Positions 18,301 to 25,714 of a stretch of 64,000 nucleotides of DNA are shown here, piece after piece. Below the pieces are notes generated by a model, which searched no databases, was not told the origin of the DNA, and saw only the letters and a program-made list of their open reading frames with translations. The DNA is from Sphingobacterium sp. (GTDB lineage Bacteria > Bacteroidota > Bacteroidia > Sphingobacteriales > Sphingobacteriaceae): positions 85,747-149,746 of the forward strand of contig JAITLV010000121.1 in NCBI GenBank assembly GCA_031277685.1, read 5' to 3'. Each line of letters starts with the position of its first letter. Within the stretch, counting starts at the first letter, position 1. The translations under genes and the position numbers were made by a program.

Positions 18301-18441
18301 ACAAAAAAAGGCTTCCATGCCTATAATCCGGAAGGTTATACAGCAGGTGAAGTTGGTGGTATTGGAAGTACTCCCGGGTATAATGTAGGTTCAGAACCTA
18401 TGAGCCGAGTGTATACTTTCGGATTAAACCTCAGTTTTTAA
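15373..18441 (+). CDS. SusC/RagA-family TonB-dependent outer-membrane transporter (second pair)
   Basis: A 1022-residue protein with signal peptide (FLAACGVSPLFSFAQ), a carboxypeptidase-regulatory-like domain (about 30-105, YTGLVKDQQLNVGLAGATI), the segment LEETVVIGYGSIKKSSVTA, a plug (about 125-230, IESIEVLKDASAASIYGSR) and a beta-barrel ending FGLNLSF. It probably imports the substrate or a size class of it for the same pathway as its operon neighbours. The pair with the SusD at 18461 has no glycoside hydrolase or lyase beside it, so it likely depends on the lyase encoded in the leftward unit. Confidence 0.93.
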   Translation: MAKLTNISCVLFLAACGVSPLFSFAQQAITYTGLVKDQQLNVGLAGATIRTSTGKSISTDDQGKFQLQAFPGESLTITSVGYESDHITLTKAASIVISLVKSATQLEETVVIGYGSIKKSSVTASVSKIENKNLDQVPSARPETALQGKLPGLNISQTRSTPGAAPVIRIRGIGSISAGNDPLLVVDGFPGASWSNINTNDIESIEVLKDASAASIYGSRASGGVIIITTRAGKVGKPIVRANVLAGFSQPILHDDFMSSKEYYDAIIKYQNREYFYVGGDSSLPLWGDSRRPAGYQVNPAILNGNDVNWQNAVTKNAPFQSYDLSVTGGTDQTKYYISAVYKDQQGTLLNTFFKSYGMRASVDTKVNDRLQIGAMLNPTYQSARTSPLTMDSYNKYPPFVAVQNPDGSYPKARDYWGFNVSSQANPMGILMGTNNQGQTLSALGNMYASYKILDGLTLKTTLNANMFYNNSDKFQASWASNTGLSSGSATDSRIITLLNENTLNYNRTFAQDHDVSLMAGASFQKATSRNINLLAVNGTFNNNIIETLNNATVNPNGSNTLKSLWGMISYFGRANYAYKEKYLLSASIRTDGSSRFGPDNKWGVFPSASAAWRVSKESFMLDQDLISDFKLRASFGNSGNMNIGDFAYLGLVTGGLYTVNDQTQNWLAQSSFGNNKLSWEKNNEFDLGIDLAFWQNRLSLTADYYRKRTKNLLYQVSIPGTTGFTSSLSNIGEIENKGFEFDVNSKNLIGKLKWNTNFNLSFNRNKVVDLGGVNERMTSISYGMNWLLRVGEPMFSYYGYKHIGVFQQEEQLNSLPKLAGEKLGNPIYEDINGDGKIDADDRTILGNFMPKSYWGMTNTFSYQNFDLSFTLQAVLGSKMYNFENQFYQGSVLGNMRKSLVAGSWWSKDDPGDGYIPALSLSQLSFNANSDFYIEDASFLALRNINFGYSFPTNLSSKMGIKSLRVFTSVNNAFLITKKGFHAYNPEGYTAGEVGGIGSTPGYNVGSEPMSRVYTFGLNLSF

Positions 18442-18460
18442 TTACTAATGTAAATGTACC

Positions 18461-19936
18461 ATGAAATCAAATACAATAATATGGCTATTGACTTCGAGCT
18501 TGCTGTTTGGCAGTTGTACAGATGAGCTATTGAATACCACTCCTCCATCATCATTGACGGATATCAACTATTACAATGATGCCAATGATCTGGAGAAGGC
18601 CGTTCTGGGAATTTATGCCAAAATGCAAAACCGGAAGCCAAATGACTACCAGTTGCTGGAACTTCCTTCCGATAATCTCTATGGATCTACCAATACAGGA
18701 TTTGCAGGCATACCAGAAATAGATGCACTGGCAATTTCACCCACCAACCCCATCTTAACCGCATATTGGCAAGAAAGCTACGCAGGTATCTTTAGGGCCA
18801 ACGCAGTGATCTTGAACATCGACAAACCCAAGGATTATACCCAGATCAAAAAGGATCAACATATCGGTGAGGCCAAATTTATGCGTGCTTTATTTTATTT
18901 CGACCTTGTACGAACTTTTGGTTCCGTGCCAAATGTGCTTACTGCGTTGACTATTGATGAAGCCAAACAGTATAAAAGAAGCAACGCTGGGCTGATCTAT
19001 GATCAAATCATTCAAGACCTGAAAGATGCCACCGAAAAACTCCCCTTGAAATCCACCTTATCCAGAAATCGGGCAAGCAAAGAAGCTGCCCTAGCACTGT
19101 TAGGTAAAGTATATATTGCTAAAAAGGATTGGGTGAATGCCGAAACTGTGTTAGGCCAGTTTTTTAATAGGTATGGCAGCAACTATACATTGGTCAATGA
19201 CTATAACCAGTTATGGTCTTTAGAAAATGAGAACAACAGTGAAGTTCTTTTCAGTATCGGTTACACGGACGGAACTAATGGGCAGGATCTATCGACAGCA
19301 TTTGTTCCCAATGGTGGAATTTTTAACCTTGTATCCCGCGGATCCGAGGTCGCTCTTCCATCCTGGAGTTTGCATAAAAAGATTCTTTTAGGAGATAAGC
19401 GACTTTCCAAGACTATCGAAGCCCAATATCTCTCCGCTGCCTCGGGTGGACAAAACGCGATCTATTTTCCCTATGCTTCAAAATTTGTTGTTAAGCAAAC
19501 GGCAATGGCTGCAGGATTGGATCTCCCTGTTCTTCGGCTGTCCGATATTATTCTACTTTACTCAGAGGCGCTTAACGAAAACGGAAAACTGCAAGACGCT
19601 GTCACGCAGCTCAATAAAATCCGTCAGCGGGCATTTGGCGATCAAAATCACAACTTTAGCCTTGATCAGATAACGGATAAGGAACAATTTATCAACGTCC
19701 TCCTTGATGAACGACAAGTTGAACTGGCCTTCGAATGCGAACGTTGGTATGATCTGGTTCGCAAAGGAAAAATGACGACAGTCATGAAAGTAGAAGAACG
19801 CAATTACAATCCAACTTCTGAAGTTTCACAAAAAGTAACTTTATCGCCGAAAGATTACATGAATATCTTTCCAATTCCACAGGCAGAAATTGACCTGGTT
19901 GGGAAAGCCATTCTCGAACAGAATCCAGGTTATTAA
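18461..19936 (+). CDS. SusD/RagB-family outer-membrane lipoprotein (second pair)
   Basis: A 491-residue protein with lipobox SSLLFGSC (Cys19), N-terminal SusD-like motif TDELLNTTPPSSLTDINYYN, helical motif IGEAKFMRALFYFDLVRTFGSVP and C-terminal segment QVELAFECERWYDLVRKG followed by IFPIPQAEIDL and QNPGY. It forms the surface lid on the SusC encoded 19 bp upstream. It is the last gene before a strong hairpin at 19948-19981 and so closes the rightward operon. Confidence 0.92.
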   Translation: MKSNTIIWLLTSSLLFGSCTDELLNTTPPSSLTDINYYNDANDLEKAVLGIYAKMQNRKPNDYQLLELPSDNLYGSTNTGFAGIPEIDALAISPTNPILTAYWQESYAGIFRANAVILNIDKPKDYTQIKKDQHIGEAKFMRALFYFDLVRTFGSVPNVLTALTIDEAKQYKRSNAGLIYDQIIQDLKDATEKLPLKSTLSRNRASKEAALALLGKVYIAKKDWVNAETVLGQFFNRYGSNYTLVNDYNQLWSLENENNSEVLFSIGYTDGTNGQDLSTAFVPNGGIFNLVSRGSEVALPSWSLHKKILLGDKRLSKTIEAQYLSAASGGQNAIYFPYASKFVVKQTAMAAGLDLPVLRLSDIILLYSEALNENGKLQDAVTQLNKIRQRAFGDQNHNFSLDQITDKEQFINVLLDERQVELAFECERWYDLVRKGKMTTVMKVEERNYNPTSEVSQKVTLSPKDYMNIFPIPQAEIDLVGKAILEQNPGY

Positions 19937-19947
19937 CCTGGGTTAAC

Positions 19948-19981
19948 AACAATGTTGGTACAAGACGTTACCAACATTGTT
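19948..19981 (+). terminator. Long stem-loop closing the rightward operon
   Basis: AACAATGTTGGTA (19948-19960) pairs perfectly with TACCAACATTGTT (19969-19981) around an 8-nt loop, 11 bp after the SusD stop codon. There is no T-tract behind it, so it may act as an mRNA 3'-end stabiliser or a non-classical terminator. Confidence 0.6.
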
Positions 19982-20064
19982 CTACTTGAGATCTGGTAGG
20001 ACGGCTGTTTGATTTTCACAATAATTTGTTTGAATTATATATTCTTTGTTTCCCACATTGGAAT

Positions 20065-20072
20065 TAATTTTG
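20065..20072 (+). promoter_or_regulatory. Possible -7 box of the MFS gene
   Basis: TAATTTTG matches TAnnTTTG exactly and lies 16 nt before the ATG at 20089. A TTTG at 20045-20048 could be the -33 element but gives only a 16-nt spacer. The leader would be very short. Confidence 0.3.
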
Positions 20073-20088
20073 TCGACAAATTATCAAG

Positions 20089-21288
20089 ATGGAAAAACAG
20101 ACTAAACCCGGTGGATCTTTTATCCCAACCATACTTGCTTTCGCCCTTGTCCCCATTACAGGACTTGCTACCGATATCTACCTTCCCTCAATGCCTCAAA
20201 TGGCATTGGAGCTTGGTCTCAGTGAAAGTCGTATCCAACTAACACTATCGTTGTTTCTGATCAGTTATGGTGTCGCTCAATTCTTCACAGGCGCTTTGGT
20301 GGATGCGTGGGGAAGATATCGTATCAACCTAATTTCACTATTCCTTTTTATCCTTAGTTTTTGGGTTACAGCAACGACAAAAGATATCTGGACTATATAT
20401 GCTATGCGTATTCTACAAGGCATTTTATCAGCATTCGTTGTTATCTCCAAACGAGCTTACTTTGTGGATGTTTATGAGGGTGAGCAGCGTAAACATTATT
20501 TGAGCATCATGACAATCGTCTGGTCTATTGGTCCCATCGTCGCTCCATTTATTGGAGGCTATCTACAAACACAATTTGGCTGGCGTTCCAATTTCCTCGT
20601 GCTTGCTGTTTATAGTGCAGTACTTTTCGTGCTGGAATTTATCTTCTCCGGTGAAACGATCAAACAAAAAAAACCATTACATATCAACTATCTTATCAGC
20701 GAATTTAATATGATGTTAAGGACCAAAGACTTTACATTTGGGGTATTGATGTGCGGAATATCGTATGGTCTGGTCATGTTTTACAACCTGAGTGGTCCAT
20801 TTTTTATTGAGCACCAATTGGGTTATGGAGCGATCACGACAGGCTATACCTCCCTGATTATGGGCTTAGCCTGGATGTGCGGAGGGTTTCTTGGCAAAGC
20901 ATTAATCAAAAGAGCTCTCATTCCCAAATTGCGAATAGCCAATTTTATTCAAATCACCTTAGTATTATTAATGATCGTGGTGTCCCCTTATCTGGCAAAC
21001 TTATATACTTTAACGTTTTTTGCATTCGTCATTCACTGCACGGCTGGATTTATCTTTAATAATTATTTCAGTTATTGTCTGGGTCGTTTTCCATTATCAG
21101 CAGGTATTGCTGGGGGATTAGTAGGTGGTATTACCTACTTAGTGACTTCTTCACTAAGTTATGGTACTGTTAGCTTAATCAATCCCTCTTCTCAGCTTGA
21201 AATCGGATTAGGTTATGCCCTATTTGCGCTACTGGGTCTCTTTACGCTGCTATTCATCAGTAAGCTTGCTAAAACGAATAGGCTGTAA
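20089..21288 (+). CDS. Bcr/CflA-type major facilitator (drug or metabolite efflux) transporter
   Basis: A 399-residue, 12-helix MFS protein. The N-terminal segment ATDIYLPSMPQMALELGLSESRIQLTLS and the loop motif GALVDAWGRYRINL match the Bcr/CflA (DHA1) drug-resistance branch, as does RILQGILSAFVVISKRAYFVDVYEGEQR. These proteins export small molecules by proton antiport. The gene is separated from the preceding operon by a hairpin and 107 further bases, so it is probably transcribed on its own. It could export an intermediate of the adjacent pathway, but nothing in the sequence shows that. Confidence 0.85.
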   Translation: MEKQTKPGGSFIPTILAFALVPITGLATDIYLPSMPQMALELGLSESRIQLTLSLFLISYGVAQFFTGALVDAWGRYRINLISLFLFILSFWVTATTKDIWTIYAMRILQGILSAFVVISKRAYFVDVYEGEQRKHYLSIMTIVWSIGPIVAPFIGGYLQTQFGWRSNFLVLAVYSAVLFVLEFIFSGETIKQKKPLHINYLISEFNMMLRTKDFTFGVLMCGISYGLVMFYNLSGPFFIEHQLGYGAITTGYTSLIMGLAWMCGGFLGKALIKRALIPKLRIANFIQITLVLLMIVVSPYLANLYTLTFFAFVIHCTAGFIFNNYFSYCLGRFPLSAGIAGGLVGGITYLVTSSLSYGTVSLINPSSQLEIGLGYALFALLGLFTLLFISKLAKTNRL

Positions 21289-21374
21289 TTTAAACACAGA
21301 AAAAGTTTTGTCAATTTTAAGCCACATGATGCAATAAGGTGATTATTTTATTTTCAAAATAACTTTTAAAAAGT

Positions 21375-21452
21375 TACCTTTGTACTATCATAATTTAGGT
21401 TTATAATTGGTTATTGAAGGTTTTCATTCTCCCCGTTTGAAAACCTTTTTTG
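21375..21452 (+). ncRNA. Possible short transcript: TAnnTTTG box followed by a terminator
   Basis: In the space between two convergent genes, TACCTTTG (21375-21382) matches the -7 consensus exactly. About 30 nt past the predicted start there is a hairpin (AGGTTTTCA 21418-21426 with TGAAAACCT 21438-21446) followed by six T residues. This would give a transcript of about 60 nt. No -33 box is obvious and the hairpin may simply terminate the MFS gene, so this is tentative. Confidence 0.25.
21418..21452 (+). terminator. Intrinsic terminator downstream of the MFS gene
   Basis: A 9-bp stem AGGTTTTCA/TGAAAACCT (21418-21426, 21438-21446) with an 11-nt loop is followed by a T-tract at 21446-21451. It lies in the convergent gap between the MFS gene and the HTCS gene. 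Confidence 0.7.
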
Positions 21453-21468
21453 TTTTCTATAGCCTATC

Positions 21469-24400
21469 TTAACTTTGCTTGCCAACAAATTTCTCAACGT
21501 AGGTACGGGGGCTTTCCTTATAAAATTTCTTAAAAGTCTTACTAAAATATTTTGGATCATTAAAACCAACTTGATAAGCGACTTCACTGATACTCAATTC
21601 TGTATTACTCAATAGTATGTGAGCTGCTTTTTTTAGACGAACCATATTGATAAATTCGACGAGGTTCAAACCAGTTTGCTGCTTTATTTTACGGTATAGA
21701 ACAGATCTACTCACACCGATTGCTTTGGTTAGTTCCAGTACACCAAAGTCTTCACAGCCCAAATTTTCCTCCACTATGGCCAATACCTGATCCAAAAAGC
21801 GCGTTCTTTCAGTTGTCTCCGTACTTTGCCCACCCAAAAGGTAGTTTTGAACAAATTTCTCTTCCAAACGTCTTCTTGTCTGTATAATATTGGCAATCTT
21901 TTGGATCAGATGTGGCATACTGAATGGTTTAGTGATGTAATCATCGGTACCAACTTCAAAAGCTTCAGTAATATACGGATCTGCAGTTCGCGCGGTTAAT
22001 AAAATAACAGGTATGTGATTTGTAGTATTGTCGTTTTTAATCTGTTGGAGCAGTGTAATACCATCACAATTAGGCATGGTCACATCCGAAATGATAATGT
22101 CTGGTTGCCTTGCGTGAACTAATGCAAGCGCTTCGTTCCCGTCGTTTGCTTCCAAAACAAAATATTTCTTCCTTAAATTCTCGGAAAGAAAACAGCGAAG
22201 TTCCACATTATCTTCAGCAACAAGTATAATTGGTTTATCTTCCTCTGTACGATCATGTTCTACATCAACAGTCTCACTATCGTCCAACAATTCATTGGTT
22301 TGTCTATCGCTGTGAGTGCCCACTATCCCAGTTAAAGGATCTGCAGAACAAGATGTATCCATCAACACATACTGCTGAGGTAAACTAATCCGGAAGACTG
22401 TATTGTAAGCTAAAGGTTCTTTGGCGATATTACTCTCAACGGTCAATAAACCTCCGTGCAACTGGATAATCGATCGTGACAATGCAAGGCCAATGCCACT
22501 ACTTGTGGCAGCAAACCCCTCTGTATTTGCTTGATAGAACTGCTCAAACACAAACGGGATGTCTTTTTCAGGAATACCTCGACCAGAATCCCACACCCAG
22601 ACAAGTAGCTCGGTATTACTATCATCAATTCCGCTACGCTCCAATTCAACTTGTATCTTGATCTTCCCGCCTTTATCCGTAAATTTAAACGCATTATAGA
22701 TTAGATTAACCAATACTTTTTCAAATTGCTCCGGGTCAAAATTGGCAACATAATCAACTGAAATATTATTTTCAAGAAAAAATTGGATATTGTTTTTCTC
22801 CGCTATAAAATGGAAGTTTAATAAAATATTTTTAAGATATTCGGACAGCAAGACTTTTTGATAGGACAATTTCATTTTGCCACCTTCCTGTTTTCGGAAA
22901 TCAAGTAGTTGATTGACCAAATTCATCAAACGATCTGCATTTCGGGTAGCATAACCTAGATGTTCTTTTGCATACGCAGACAGCGAATGATCCGTCTTCA
23001 ATTGATTCAATGGCCCAATGATCAGGGATAGCGGTGTACGGAATTCGTGGGAAATATTTGTAAAGAAGTTTAATTTAGCTTCATGTAATTCCTCTTGTTT
23101 TTCCGAAGCAATTTGCCGGATCAAAAGATCACGTTTCAGCATGTTCCTGCCATGAAAAAAACGAATAATCAAAAATACGACAAAACTCAAAATCAAAAAG
23201 TATCCCATATATGCCCACCATGTTTTCCACGGCGCCGGAAGGATTTTTATTTTCAGAACTCTTGCTTTTTCATTCCAAATACCATCATTATTGGATCCTT
23301 TTATCCAGAGCTCATAATTACCCGGATCTAAATTGGTATAGGTAGCTACTGGATTGGTTACGTAATTCCACTCCTGATCAAATCCTTTTAAATAATAAGC
23401 ATACTGGTTTTTCTCAGGATGCACATAATTCAGTACACTGAATTCGAGGCTAAAGACGTTCTGATTATGATCTAGCACCAATTCATCCATCATAGAAATA
23501 TCCTTTGGAATTACGCCATCCAATCCTGGTCGAACTGTTCGATTAAATAATTTAAGGTCCGTAAACTGTATTGGTGGAACATAGTTATTGACACTTAAGC
23601 TATCGGGATTGAACAAGGTGAAGCCTGAAAAGCTACCAAAAGCAAATTTCCCATCCCGCAATATCGTAGCGGCATTCTGTATATATTCATTGCCTGGGAG
23701 GCCATCAACCTTCGTGTAACTTCTGACATTCCCTGCCTGTGGATCAAAACAGGTAATACCTGTATTCGTACTCAACCATAATTTGTTTTTTAGATCACTT
23801 AGAATACCAAAAACATTATTGACAGGTAGACCATTTTGCTCATTAAAACGTTTAAACGCTTTCTTTTCGGGTACATAACGGTTTAAACCGCCCATATAAG
23901 TTCCGATCCAGATCTGACCTTTTCTGTCCTCATGAATACTGATGATATCATTGCCACTGATAGAAAGCGAGTCGCTTTTGTGATTAAAAAAGGAGATAAA
24001 TTTATCGGTACCTGCAATTTTCAAATTTAACCCGTTGGAGGTTCCAATCCATAAATTACCTTTAGAATCTTCTAAAAGTGCCCGTACCATATTCGAACTC
24101 AACTGTCTGCCAGCCACATTAAAAGTTTGAAAACGACCGGGCATTTGTCCCTTTCTGAGCACCTGCAAACCACCGCCAAATGTTCCAATCCAAAGATCAC
24201 CGTGCCGGTCTTCCAACAGCGCATACACATTGTTGTTTGCCAATCCATTGACAACATTTGGATCAAAACGAAAATGCTCATACTCCTGCTGTCCACTACG
24301 CCTTAAATTCAGTCCGCCATCATAGGTACCTACCCATACATTGCCAGCCCGGTCACGACAGATCGACTTTACATTGTTATGGCTGAGGCTTCCCATATTA

Positions 24401-25692
24401 TTTTTATCATGCTTTTCATTAGAGAACGTACTATGATATCGATCAAAGTAATTCAATCCTCCGCCTTCTGTTCCGATAACCAGTTGTCCATTAGGATTCT
24501 CCAAAAAAGCACTGACAACATTATAGCTCAAACTATTTCGTCGCGATTGATGGGTGAAATTCTGAAAGTTCGGGATGTCTTTATCATAGATATTGATACC
24601 ACCAAAATAAGTTCCAATCCAGATAGAACCTCTTTTATCCTGAAATATTGGTCGAATAGAGTTATTACTTAAACTATTGGGACTATTATCATCAGCCTGT
24701 ATAAATATTAATTTCCCATTTTGGTAAAGATAGAGACCATTGAATGTTCCTATCCAAATACTTCCATCCTCAGCTTTTTTTAAGGACCTCACGTCCTGAT
24801 TTACCAAGTTTGCAGTGTGACTGTCATCACCAATCAGGGAAGAAACTTCACCTGTATTTTCATTGATTATTTTGATCCCATTATACTTTGTTCCAATCCA
24901 AAAAATACCAGGGGCGAATTCCAGCACTGCCTGGAAGCGTTGATTGACCTTATTAATCAACCCCTTCTGATTGAAATAGGTACGTAAGACCTTCAATCGG
25001 TTGCCATCCTGAGCGGCTGACTGCATGACTACAATAGCATCATCCGTACAAAACCACAATCTCTTTTTCCGATCCTCATAGATCGTTCTAAAATTTCTGA
25101 AATATGAACGTCCATTGCTACCTTCTACCGTAATTTCATTAAAGACGAGTTCAGCCTGTAAATGATCACCTTCTTTTATCCGATACAATCCGACATTCGT
25201 CGCAATCCAAATTACACCATTTGAATCTTGAAAGATTTGGTGCACATTCACTTCAATTTTACCACTGCTACTTTCAACAACAGGTAGGAGAATACGTGTA
25301 AAATTATCCGCATCACGATTGTACAGATTAAGACCGCCAGTAGTCCCTACCCATAAACGATTCCTATTATCCTCGGTAATTGCCTGTATAAAGTTGTGCT
25401 CTAACGAAAGACTATCCTGGGGATTACTTCGATAAATAGTAAATTTTCGGGCGTCGTATTTGTTCAAACCATCGCGAGTCCCGATCCACATAAAGCCGAG
25501 ATGATCCTGCTCGATGGCAAAAACACTGCCTTGTGATAAGCCCTCGTTTACATCCAAATGTAAAAAACGATAGTTCTTTTCCTGAGCATGAGCAATGGAA
25601 AGGACGAAAAGAGTACTAAATACCCAAAGAATACAAATACGCAATGGCATCATGAGGAATATAATTGAAATGGATGAGCTAAAAATACTCAT
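21469..25692 (-). CDS. Hybrid two-component system regulator (HTCS)
   Basis: A 1407-residue one-protein signalling system. In order: signal/anchor segment (to about 36); a periplasmic double beta-propeller of Reg_prop repeats (about 40-720, many copies of the WIGT motif); a Y_Y_Y domain (about 745-815); one transmembrane helix (about 822-843); HisKA with phospho-acceptor His882 in NISHEFRTPLS; HATPase_c (VLVNLIYNAFKFT, GRGIP, GIGLALSRSII); a receiver with phospho-acceptor Asp1203 in IIISDVTMPNCDG; and an AraC-type DNA-binding domain (about 1300-1400, ISEVAYQVGFNDPKYFSKTFKKFY). HTCS proteins sense glycan oligosaccharides in the periplasm and activate their locus. It starts 22 bp after the GH88 fusion gene and ends the minus-strand operon. 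A second possible start is at 25653. Confidence 0.95.
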   Translation of the reverse strand: MSIFSSSISIIFLMMPLRICILWVFSTLFVLSIAHAQEKNYRFLHLDVNEGLSQGSVFAIEQDHLGFMWIGTRDGLNKYDARKFTIYRSNPQDSLSLEHNFIQAITEDNRNRLWVGTTGGLNLYNRDADNFTRILLPVVESSSGKIEVNVHQIFQDSNGVIWIATNVGLYRIKEGDHLQAELVFNEITVEGSNGRSYFRNFRTIYEDRKKRLWFCTDDAIVVMQSAAQDGNRLKVLRTYFNQKGLINKVNQRFQAVLEFAPGIFWIGTKYNGIKIINENTGEVSSLIGDDSHTANLVNQDVRSLKKAEDGSIWIGTFNGLYLYQNGKLIFIQADDNSPNSLSNNSIRPIFQDKRGSIWIGTYFGGINIYDKDIPNFQNFTHQSRRNSLSYNVVSAFLENPNGQLVIGTEGGGLNYFDRYHSTFSNEKHDKNNMGSLSHNNVKSICRDRAGNVWVGTYDGGLNLRRSGQQEYEHFRFDPNVVNGLANNNVYALLEDRHGDLWIGTFGGGLQVLRKGQMPGRFQTFNVAGRQLSSNMVRALLEDSKGNLWIGTSNGLNLKIAGTDKFISFFNHKSDSLSISGNDIISIHEDRKGQIWIGTYMGGLNRYVPEKKAFKRFNEQNGLPVNNVFGILSDLKNKLWLSTNTGITCFDPQAGNVRSYTKVDGLPGNEYIQNAATILRDGKFAFGSFSGFTLFNPDSLSVNNYVPPIQFTDLKLFNRTVRPGLDGVIPKDISMMDELVLDHNQNVFSLEFSVLNYVHPEKNQYAYYLKGFDQEWNYVTNPVATYTNLDPGNYELWIKGSNNDGIWNEKARVLKIKILPAPWKTWWAYMGYFLILSFVVFLIIRFFHGRNMLKRDLLIRQIASEKQEELHEAKLNFFTNISHEFRTPLSLIIGPLNQLKTDHSLSAYAKEHLGYATRNADRLMNLVNQLLDFRKQEGGKMKLSYQKVLLSEYLKNILLNFHFIAEKNNIQFFLENNISVDYVANFDPEQFEKVLVNLIYNAFKFTDKGGKIKIQVELERSGIDDSNTELLVWVWDSGRGIPEKDIPFVFEQFYQANTEGFAATSSGIGLALSRSIIQLHGGLLTVESNIAKEPLAYNTVFRISLPQQYVLMDTSCSADPLTGIVGTHSDRQTNELLDDSETVDVEHDRTEEDKPIILVAEDNVELRCFLSENLRKKYFVLEANDGNEALALVHARQPDIIISDVTMPNCDGITLLQQIKNDNTTNHIPVILLTARTADPYITEAFEVGTDDYITKPFSMPHLIQKIANIIQTRRRLEEKFVQNYLLGGQSTETTERTRFLDQVLAIVEENLGCEDFGVLELTKAIGVSRSVLYRKIKQQTGLNLVEFINMVRLKKAAHILLSNTELSISEVAYQVGFNDPKYFSKTFKKFYKESPRTYVEKFVGKQS

Positions 25693-25714
25693 TCCATTCT
25701 ATAAACACCAATAG

